Assembly: GCA_937996795.1 (NCBI GenBank)
Contig: CALKUH010000071.1
Span: 1-18,773, forward strand
Length of the DNA: 18,773 nucleotides
Direction of reading: 5' to 3'
DNA from: an uncultured Verrucomicrobiota bacterium
GTDB taxonomy: Bacteria; Verrucomicrobiota; Kiritimatiellia; CAIVKH01
Part shown: piece by piece, positions 10,872 to 16,799 of the stretch
How positions within the stretch are numbered: position 1 is the first letter of the stretch
Layout of the letters: each line of letters begins with the position of its first letter
Made by a program: the position numbers and the translations under genes
Notes under the pieces: generated by a model
Database searches by the model: none
Told to the model about the DNA's origin: nothing
The model's input: the letters and a program-made list of their open reading frames with translations, nothing else

Positions 10872-11954
10872 TCAGGGGCTCGGTGACCGCGCAGCGGTTA
10901 CCGAGTCCCTTGGAGGCTCTTGTTGTGCTCCACTTGCAGGCGTTGGAAAGGCGTCATACCGCTGATACAAATGCTGATTCTGTATCATGAGGACGACTGA
11001 TACCAAAAAGTCATGGGAGGTCCTCAGATTGACAAGTTCATGTACAGGGATAACAGAAGTCAAATCAGGATTAGCGATCGTCTTGAATGCAAGAGCAACT
11101 TGGTTAGTATCACCAGATAGTTGATTGACCAGGAGCATGCTGACAGGCTCAGTCCTGTTGGTGATCATCGCATCATAAGGAACGTATGAACCCTTTTCCT
11201 CCTTAAATCCTTGAATTATGCCAAGAAACATTGGTTGTGTTTCGCTGTTGTCAGGTTTGGGTACCAATAGAATAACTGTCGCGCCAGAGTTTCCGGGCGA
11301 ACTGTGCATGTCTATCACGTGTGGGCGGACCAAATGAATGCCCTCTTTAGTCTCGTAAAATCCAGGGCGTGATAAGTGGCCTATTCTAAGCGTAGGTAAC
11401 GTTTCTGGCATTACAAAATCGATTGCATCCATGTACTCTGGTTGCATGCATAGGGCTTGTACGATAAGGCCAGAAGATACGCCTCGCTCTTTCGCGTTGT
11501 TTGGTGTCAGTATTTGATCTTCTTTAAAGGTTAGGACATCAGATCCAGATATCAGGCTGTTTGGAAGCGGTATAACTGCCAAATCGAGACCGGATGGAGA
11601 TTTCCAGTAGTTCCTTGGCTCGGTGTGGTGCAGTGGCACCTTGAGGTATATTGGCTTGTTGTCTCTGGATGCGTTGACCTTTATCAATAGCCCATCAAAT
11701 GGTTTTCCGGTTTCTTTGTCTCGCAGATTGTGGTCGGCCGTTACGACGCAAACAAGGCGTCTCTGGTCATTGGTGTCGAGAGGGACAAAATACAAAGAAC
11801 CACTACCGAATCCTTTGATGTCAAATTCGCCGTTGTAACTCAATAGGAGGGCAGAGGTGGCCTCGGGTCTATTGGGAAAGCGCTCGAATAGGCCCTGACC
11901 TTGCGCTGCCACAGCAACGAGTAGCAGATGCAGTATAATTAAATAGCGCTTCAT
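10872..11954 (-). CDS. Secreted trypsin-fold serine protease
   Basis: The 360-aa protein starts with a clear Sec signal peptide (Lys-Arg, hydrophobic stretch about 4-17, probable cleavage after Ala-Gln-Gly near 17-20), so it would act in the periplasm or outside. The body shows the chymotrypsin-type triad in order: His75 in VTADHN, Asp124 in GLDLAVI and Ser223 in SPGNSGA. This resembles trypsin-like peptidase domains; substrates are unknown, and no PDZ domain is evident. ATG 11954 is chosen for the signal peptide and an AAAGGAAA ribosome site about six to ten bases upstream. Composition is unlike its neighbours: 25 of 60 bases are G/C at 11041-11100 against 43 of 60 at 10081-10140 in lysS. 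That suggests transfer. The last dozen residues (RDSVTAARSPSP) are encoded by the GC-rich hairpin, as if the reading frame runs into flanking DNA. Confidence 0.82.
   Translation of the reverse strand: MKRYLIILHLLLVAVAAQGQGLFERFPNRPEATSALLLSYNGEFDIKGFGSGSLYFVPLDTNDQRRLVCVVTADHNLRDKETGKPFDGLLIKVNASRDNKPIYLKVPLHHTEPRNYWKSPSGLDLAVIPLPNSLISGSDVLTFKEDQILTPNNAKERGVSSGLIVQALCMQPEYMDAIDFVMPETLPTLRIGHLSRPGFYETKEGIHLVRPHVIDMHSSPGNSGATVILLVPKPDNSETQPMFLGIIQGFKEEKGSYVPYDAMITNRTEPVSMLLVNQLSGDTNQVALAFKTIANPDLTSVIPVHELVNLRTSHDFLVSVVLMIQNQHLYQRYDAFPTPASGAQQEPPRDSVTAARSPSP
10875..10909 (+). repeat. GGTNACC hairpin at the end of the protease gene
   Basis: Arms 10875-10890 and 10894-10909 pair over 16 positions around a 3-base centre. 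In RNA made from the + strand all 16 pair, two as G-U; in reverse-strand RNA those two become A-C mismatches, so the element suits + strand RNA better. The arms carry GGTGACC (10882-10888) and GGTTACC (10896-10902), exactly 14 bases apart, matching the 7-base repeat at 12240-12295. No T tract follows, so a standard terminator is unlikely. Confidence 0.6.
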
Positions 11955-11999
11955 CTCGATTTCCTTTCTGCACAACAAGTGATTAGTCGGTTTCCTACT

Positions 12000-12081
12000 A
12001 TCCTGCCGTTTCTAAAAAGCTGCCTTGATTTGCAACGAGTTGCGTAAAAATGCTTCTTGCTATCATCCCAAACGGCAGGAT
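12000..12081. repeat. Inverted-repeat element upstream of the protease gene
   Basis: A perfect 12-bp inverted repeat (ATCCTGCCGTTT at 12000-12011 and its complement at 12070-12081) encloses 58 bases. Inside is a small palindrome, GCAAC-GA-GTTGC (12032-12043). A second pair, AATGCTTC (12049-12056) with GAAGCATT (12087-12094), interlocks with the outer stem. In the protease direction it lies 46-127 bases before the start codon, so it may be a folded leader, an operator, or a small MITE-like remnant. No flanking target duplication is evident. Confidence 0.6.
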
Positions 12082-12182
12082 GGCTCGAAGCATTGTCTTG
12101 GCGGAGCGACTGTGAAGAATATTCCGGCGGCGGTGCAAGACGAATTTCGGCGGGACGGGGGTGCGGCGGCCGGCGGCGGGGA

Positions 12183-12302
12183 GCGGGTAGCGCGTAACGG
12201 GTAGCGGGGGAGAAGGGCGAGGGACGAGGATGAGGGGGAGGTGACCGGTTGCCGGTGACCGGTGACCGGTGACCGGTGACCGGTGAACGGTGGGCGGCGG
12301 GG
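12183..12302. repeat. Tandem tract with 7-base periodicity
   Basis: The right part is eight consecutive heptamers (12240-12295): GGTGACC, GGTTGCC, four more GGTGACC, then GGTGAAC and GGTGGGC. GGTGACC is a near-palindrome, so both strands can fold. The left part keeps the same 7-base step with changing units: GCGGGTA, GCGCGTA, ACGGGTA, GCGGGGG, AGAAGGG, CGAGGGA, CGAGGAT and GAGGGGG (12183-12238). I recall similar heptamer tracts between genes in PVC-group genomes but cannot cite a source. Confidence 0.85.
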
Positions 12303-12332
12303 CGCCTGGCACTGGGTTGCGTGCGTATTGCA

Positions 12333-12360
12333 TTGAGCGCGGGGTGAATACCCGTATAAC
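12333..12360 (+). promoter_or_regulatory. Sigma70-type promoter for lolC/E, possibly leaderless
   Basis: TTGAGC (12333-12338) and TATAAC (12355-12360) are 16 bases apart and both close to consensus. The expected start site, near 12367, is at or within a couple of bases of ATG 12369. No ribosome-binding sequence lies between them, so the transcript would be leaderless or nearly so. Confidence 0.5.
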
Positions 12361-12368
12361 TGTCGCCC

Positions 12369-13595
12369 ATGCAGCTGCCGTTTTCATTGTTTCTTGCGCT
12401 TCACTACATGCGTCCCAAGCGCACGTTCCAGTCGATCATTGCGATCATTTCGGTGCTGGGCGTGTTGTTGGGGGTGGCGGTGCTGGTGATCGTCCTTTCC
12501 GTGATGAGCGGGTTCGACGACATGTGGCGGGACAAGATCCTCAGTTTTAACGCGCACCTGACGGTGACGGGGATCGATGTGATCGAGGACCCGGATGGGC
12601 TCATCGCGGACATCGAATCGACGCCCGGCGTGGCCGGGGCGGCGCCGCTGGTGCAGGGGCTGGTCTTCCTCCAAAAGGGCGACCGCGTCCACACGCCGAT
12701 CGCGCGCGGCATCGACCCGGCGCATGAGAAAAAAGTGAGCCGCATCCCGGAGCACATGGTGCGCGGCGTGTTCGATGTCGAGGGTGACAACCTGGTCATG
12801 GGACGCGACCTGGCGCGGCAGGTCGGGGCGAGCGTCGGCGACACGCTGCTGATCTATTCGCCGCAGCGCTTCACGGCGAGCGACGAGGTGTATCTGCCGG
12901 AGGAGTTCACGCTGGCGGGCGTCTATGACCTCGGCATGTGGGAGTTCGACGTGGGGTTCGTCCTCACCTCGCTGGACAAGGCGCGCGACCTGTACAAGCT
13001 GGACCACGGGGTGCATGCGATCCAGGTGATGACCGATGACCCGTTCCGCGCGGCGGAGGTCAAACAGCGGCTGCTGGAGAAGCTGCCGCCGGTGTACCAG
13101 GTGACGACGTGGATGGAGCAGAACCGCCAGCTCTTCGCGGCGTTGCGGGTGGAGAAGAACATGATGTTCTTCCTGCTGATCTTCATCACGATCGTCGCGG
13201 CGTTCGGCATCACGAACACGCTGATCACGGTGGCGGTGCAGAAGACGCGCGAGATCGGGCTGCTCAAGGCGCTCGGCTTTTCCAACCGCAGCGTGATGGG
13301 CGTGTTCATCTGGCAGGGCTGGATCGAGGGCGCGCTGGGGACGGTGCTGGGCATCGGCACGGGGTTGCTGGTCGTGCGCTACCGCAACCACCTGCTGGAC
13401 CTGCTGTCGCGCCGCTTCAACATGGAGGTCTTCCCGAAGGAGCTGTACCACCTCAACGAGATCCCCGCGTCCGTGTCGTTCGCGGACATCGGGATCGTCG
13501 CGGCGGCGGTGATGGTGATCTGCACGCTGGCGGGCGTGATCCCGGCGTACCGGGCGGCCCGTCTCGATCCGGTGAGGGCGCTGCGCTATGAGTGA
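12369..13595 (+). CDS. Lipoprotein-releasing permease, LolC/LolE family
   Basis: This inner-membrane subunit would work with LolD to extract mature lipoproteins for transfer to the outer membrane. The 408-aa length is typical. An N-terminal cytoplasmic LALHYMRPKR segment precedes membrane helix 1 (about 22-47). A large periplasmic MacB-like domain (about 50-260) follows, then three C-terminal helices (about 264-290, 312-336 and 372-394). TREIGLLKALGFS (293-305), between helices 2 and 3, is the segment that contacts the ATPase. Only one such permease gene is present, so it may form a homodimer; the distinction between LolC and LolE cannot be made, hence no symbol. The start has no ribosome site but lies beside a promoter. 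The gene overlaps lolD by eight bases. Confidence 0.92.
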   Translation: MQLPFSLFLALHYMRPKRTFQSIIAIISVLGVLLGVAVLVIVLSVMSGFDDMWRDKILSFNAHLTVTGIDVIEDPDGLIADIESTPGVAGAAPLVQGLVFLQKGDRVHTPIARGIDPAHEKKVSRIPEHMVRGVFDVEGDNLVMGRDLARQVGASVGDTLLIYSPQRFTASDEVYLPEEFTLAGVYDLGMWEFDVGFVLTSLDKARDLYKLDHGVHAIQVMTDDPFRAAEVKQRLLEKLPPVYQVTTWMEQNRQLFAALRVEKNMMFFLLIFITIVAAFGITNTLITVAVQKTREIGLLKALGFSNRSVMGVFIWQGWIEGALGTVLGIGTGLLVVRYRNHLLDLLSRRFNMEVFPKELYHLNEIPASVSFADIGIVAAAVMVICTLAGVIPAYRAARLDPVRALRYE

Positions 13596-14289
13596 GTCCG
13601 TCATCCAGATCGAGGCGGTGGACCTGCGCAAGACCTACCGGCTGGAGCGCGTCGAAATCGATGTCCTGCGCGGCGTATCGTTTTCCGTGCGGCGCGGCGA
13701 AAAGGTCGCCATCACGGGCGCGAGCGGCGCGGGCAAGAGCACGCTGCTGCATGTGCTGGGCGGGCTGGACCGCCCGAGCGCGGGCCGCGTGGTGTTCGAG
13801 GGGGTGGATGTGTACGGGCAGCCGCCGGCGGAGCGCACGCAGTTCCGCGCGACGCGCGTGGGCTTTGTCTTCCAAGCCTACCATCTGCTGCCGGAACTCG
13901 ACCTGCTCGACAACGTGCTGCTGCCGGCGCTGAGCCGCCCCGGCGCGCTGGGCCGGCGCGCGGAGTTCCGGGACCGCGCGGCGCGCCTGCTGGAACGCGT
14001 GGGCCTGGGGCACCGCCTGCATCACCGCCCGGTCGAGGTGTCCGGCGGTGAACAGCAGCGCGCGTCGCTGGCGCGGGCGCTGATGAACGACCCCGCGGTC
14101 CTGCTGGCCGACGAGCCGACCGGCAACCTGGATTCGGCCACGGGGCGCCAGGTGTTGGACTATTTGTTTGCGTTGACGGGCGAGCGCGGGCATACGCTGG
14201 TGCTCGTTACGCACAACGAGGATGTGGCGGGGATGTGCGACCGCCGGTTGCAGTTGCGCGATGGCGTGCTGTTGGAATCGGCGGGATGA
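13588..14289 (+). CDS. lolD: Lipoprotein-releasing system ATP-binding protein LolD
   Basis: This 233-aa ABC ATPase would power the permease encoded just upstream. It has Walker A GASGAGKS (44-51), Q-loop Gln96, signature SGGEQQR (152-158), Walker B VLLADE followed by PTGNLD (171-182) and the switch His209 in LVTHN. These features place it in the LolD/MacB/FtsE branch, and the adjoining LolC/E-type permease makes LolD the best call, although MacB-like drug or peptide exporters share the ATPase type. The ATGAGTGA overlap with the permease implies translational coupling. The gene ends 39 bases before ilvE. Confidence 0.93.
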   Translation: MSESVIQIEAVDLRKTYRLERVEIDVLRGVSFSVRRGEKVAITGASGAGKSTLLHVLGGLDRPSAGRVVFEGVDVYGQPPAERTQFRATRVGFVFQAYHLLPELDLLDNVLLPALSRPGALGRRAEFRDRAARLLERVGLGHRLHHRPVEVSGGEQQRASLARALMNDPAVLLADEPTGNLDSATGRQVLDYLFALTGERGHTLVLVTHNEDVAGMCDRRLQLRDGVLLESAG

Positions 14290-14328
14290 TGTACGTTGTG
14301 GCGTGAAAAAAACGATTGAGGGAGTGCG

Positions 14329-15198
14329 ATGAAGATTTACCTGAACGGCAAGCTGGTGCCTGAAAAAGAGGCGAAGGTGTCGGTGTTCGATCACGGGTTG
14401 CTCTACGGCGACGGCGTATTCGAGGGCATCCGCGCGTACAACGGGCGCGTGTTCATGCTCGACGAGCATGTGGACCGCCTCTACCGGTCGGCGCGCGCGA
14501 TCGCGCTCGAGATCCCGATGACCAAGGCGCAGATGGCGAAGGCGGTGGTGAAGACCTGTCTCGCGAACAAGATCAAGAACGGCTACATCCGCCTCGTGGT
14601 GACGCGCGGCGTGGGCGAACTGGGCCTGAACCCGTACCTCTGCAAGGAACCGCAGGTGATCATCATCGCCGCGGCGATCCAGCTCTATCCGCGCAAGCTC
14701 TACGAGACGGGCCTTTCGGTGATCACCGTGGGCACGATCCGCAACCATGTGGAGGCGGTGAACCCGCGCATCAAGAGCCTGAACTACCTGAACAACATCC
14801 TCGCGAAGATCGAGGCGATCAACGCCGGCGTGATGGAATGCCTGATGCTGAACCCGCAGGGCTACATCGCGGAGGCGTCGGGCGACAACCTGTTCGTGAT
14901 CCGCGGCAACACGCTGCTGACCCCGCCGCCGTGGTGCGGCTCGCTCGAGGGCATCACGCGCGGCGTGGTGATGCAGCTCGCGCCCGAGCACGGCCTGCAG
15001 GTGAAGGAAGACGTGTTGACGCGCTACGATGTGTACACCGCCGACGAGGTGTTCCTGACCGGGACCGCCGCGGAGATCATCAGCGTGGTGAAGGCCGACC
15101 GCCGTCCGATCGGGGACGGCGAGCCCGGCGCGCGAACGCGCGAACTCGCGGCGGCGTTCACCCGCTACGCGCGGCGTGTCGGCACGCCGATCGCCTGA
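14329..15198 (+). CDS. ilvE: Branched-chain amino acid aminotransferase (class IV)
   Basis: This PLP enzyme would interconvert leucine, isoleucine or valine with their 2-oxo acids using glutamate/2-oxoglutarate. The 289-aa length suits the short bacterial IlvE type. YGDGVFEGIRAY (26-37) is the class IV N-terminal signature. Lys149 in RIKSLNYLNN is the PLP-binding lysine. Glu182 in IAEASGDNLF and the LTGTAAEI segment complete the cofactor site. D-amino-acid aminotransferase and aminodeoxychorismate lyase share the fold, but these motifs favour BCAT. A good ribosome site (GAGGGAG, about five bases before ATG) supports the start. It sits between lolD and mcsA with no metabolic partners beside it, so linkage to the stress genes may be just shared transcription. 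Confidence 0.92.
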   Translation: MKIYLNGKLVPEKEAKVSVFDHGLLYGDGVFEGIRAYNGRVFMLDEHVDRLYRSARAIALEIPMTKAQMAKAVVKTCLANKIKNGYIRLVVTRGVGELGLNPYLCKEPQVIIIAAAIQLYPRKLYETGLSVITVGTIRNHVEAVNPRIKSLNYLNNILAKIEAINAGVMECLMLNPQGYIAEASGDNLFVIRGNTLLTPPPWCGSLEGITRGVVMQLAPEHGLQVKEDVLTRYDVYTADEVFLTGTAAEIISVVKADRRPIGDGEPGARTRELAAAFTRYARRVGTPIA

Positions 15199-15207
15199 GG
15201 TACGCGC

Positions 15208-15723
15208 ATGCAGTGCGAGCAGTGCAAGGAGCGCGAGGCCACGGTGCACCTGACGCAGGTGGTGGACGGCGCGGTGAAGAAGCTCCACCTGTGCGAGGAA
15301 TGCGCGGTGAAGAGCGGATTCGACGTGCACGATCCGCTGTCCATCACCGACCTGCTGCTGGGCATGGGCATCCAAAAGCCCGCCGATCCGCCGGCGTCGG
15401 AGCGCACCTGCCCGCGCTGCCACATGCGGCGCACGGATTTCAAGAAGACCGGCCGCTTCGGGTGCGCGGACTGTTACGAGGCGTTCGCCGAGGAGTTGCC
15501 GCCGTTGCTCAAGGCGATGCACCGCTCCGACCACCACACCGGCAAGGTGCCGCGCCGTGAGAGCGCGCGCGTGCAGGCCAGCGCGGAACTGGCCAGCCTC
15601 CAGCAGAAGATGGACAAGGCCATTGCCTCCGAGAACTTCGAGGAGGCGGCGCGCCTGCGCGACAGCATTCTCGCGTGCCGCCGCAAGCTGAATGAGCCGG
15701 AGGAGGGGCGGACGGCGCCATGA
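15208..15723 (+). CDS. mcsA: McsA, zinc-binding activator of the McsB arginine kinase
   Basis: McsA in Bacillus binds and stimulates the protein arginine kinase McsB. This 171-aa protein has four CxxC zinc pairs: Cys3/Cys6, Cys29/Cys32, Cys68/Cys71 and Cys86/Cys89. Each half therefore resembles one zinc-finger module. A C-terminal UvrB/UvrC-type helical hairpin (about 127-161) carries the A..SENFEEAARLRD signature. That layout and length match Firmicute McsA. The ribosome site TGAGGT overlaps the ilvE stop, nine bases before the ATG, and the stop overlaps mcsB as ATGA (15720-15723). Regulation by CtsR, usual in Firmicutes, is not evident: no ctsR gene is beside it. Confidence 0.93.
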   Translation: MQCEQCKEREATVHLTQVVDGAVKKLHLCEECAVKSGFDVHDPLSITDLLLGMGIQKPADPPASERTCPRCHMRRTDFKKTGRFGCADCYEAFAEELPPLLKAMHRSDHHTGKVPRRESARVQASAELASLQQKMDKAIASENFEEAARLRDSILACRRKLNEPEEGRTAP

Positions 15724-16799
15724 CCATCGCCGAACTGCTTCGCCAGCCCAGCGCGTGGCTCGCCGTCGGCGCCGTGGAGGGGCCCGTGGTGAGCAGCCGC
15801 ATCCGCCTCGCGCGCAACGTGCGCGACGTCGCCTTTCCCGGCTGGGCCGGCGCGGAGGAGTGCGAACGGCTTTGGAATCGCGTGTATCCGGTGCTCAACC
15901 GCCTGCCCGTCCTGCAGGAGTCCTCGGCCATGGCGATGGCGGAACACGACGAACTGGAGCGCCAGATCCTGTTCGAGCGCCACCTGATCAGCCGCGAGCA
16001 GGCGGAGAAGACCAGGGGCAGCGGCCTGGTCCTGCGCCGCGATGAATCCCTCTCGGTGATGGTGAACGAGGAGGACCATCTGCGTTTGCAGGGCATGCGC
16101 CCCGGCCTCAGCCTGCGCGCGATCTGGGAGGATGTGAACCGGCTGGACAGCGAAATCGAGGAACACCTCGACTACGCGTTCTCCCCGAAACTCGGCTATC
16201 TCACCGCATGCCCGACCAACGTCGGCACCGGCATGCGCGCGAGTGTCATGCTGCACCTGCCGGGCCTCGTCCTGATGAACGAGATCAACCCCGTCATCAA
16301 AGGCATGGGCAAGATCGGTCTCGCGGTGCGCGGACTGTGGGGCGAGGGGACCGAGGCCACGGGCAACATGTTCCAGATTTCGAACCAGATGACGCTGGGC
16401 GACGCGGAGGAGCAGATTGTCAACGTTATCGAGCAGATCGTGCAGGAGCTGATCGATCACGAGCGGAACGCCCGCCAGCGCCTGCTGGAGCGGAAGGAAA
16501 CGATCGTGCGCGACCACGTCGGCCGCGCGCTCGGCATTTTGTCACACGCCCACATCCTCACCTCGAAGGAGGCGCTGGATCTGCTCTCGGGTTTGCGTTT
16601 GGGGATCGACGTGGGTATATTGACCTCGGTGGATGGCCGGGTGGTGGACGAGTTGATGCTGTTGACGCAGCCGGCGCATCTCCAGAAAATGGAAGCCAAA
16701 GCACTGAAACCCAAGGAGCGTGATCGGTACCGGGCCCGGTTGGTCCGGGAGAAGCTGGCCGGGCCGGCGCGCCGCCGCGGGGATCGGACGACGGAATGA
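15720..16799 (+). CDS. mcsB: Protein arginine kinase McsB
   Basis: McsB transfers phosphate from ATP to arginine side chains of proteins, marking them for ClpC. The 359-aa enzyme belongs to the phosphagen (guanidino) kinase family. It has SSRIRLARN (25-33), NEEDH (116-120) with catalytic-type glutamates, Cys164 in TACPTNVGTGMRAS, and GEGTEATGN with Glu212, the same number as the catalytic Glu of the Bacillus enzyme. The C-terminal domain keeps the RDxxRA motif (Arg334-Ala339, RDRYRA), the phospho-arginine-binding element of true McsB that is absent from creatine and arginine kinases. A purine-rich AGGAGGGG (15701-15708) precedes the start by 11 bases. It overlaps mcsA and clpC by four bases each, so the three are probably made together. 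Confidence 0.95.
   Translation: MTIAELLRQPSAWLAVGAVEGPVVSSRIRLARNVRDVAFPGWAGAEECERLWNRVYPVLNRLPVLQESSAMAMAEHDELERQILFERHLISREQAEKTRGSGLVLRRDESLSVMVNEEDHLRLQGMRPGLSLRAIWEDVNRLDSEIEEHLDYAFSPKLGYLTACPTNVGTGMRASVMLHLPGLVLMNEINPVIKGMGKIGLAVRGLWGEGTEATGNMFQISNQMTLGDAEEQIVNVIEQIVQELIDHERNARQRLLERKETIVRDHVGRALGILSHAHILTSKEALDLLSGLRLGIDVGILTSVDGRVVDELMLLTQPAHLQKMEAKALKPKERDRYRARLVREKLAGPARRRGDRTTE

Larger units (their letters stand above)
11955..12368. other. 414-base intergenic region with repeats, no credible gene
   Basis: This gap separates the divergent protease and lolC/E genes. From left to right it holds the protease ribosome site (about 11960-11967), an 82-bp inverted-repeat element (12000-12081), a short AT-containing stretch, a G-rich tract with 7-base periodicity (about 12183-12302), and a promoter abutting the lolC/E start (12333-12360). 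Short reverse-strand open frames across the tract read as a repeated HRSPVTG and are translations of the repeat, not genes. Confidence 0.8.

Noticed and set aside
12183..12302. CRISPR array
   Set aside because: The repeat is a contiguous 7-base tandem with no spacers, and no cas genes are present.
11955..12368. Insertion sequence or integron carrying the protease gene
   Set aside because: No transposase, integrase or recognisable terminal repeats with target duplication are visible; only composition and repeats suggest transfer.
11951..12387. Reverse-strand frames coding repeated HRSPVTG peptides
   Set aside because: Three heptamers make 21 bases, or seven codons, so the peptide repeat is an automatic result of the DNA repeat; no start context or conserved domain supports a protein.
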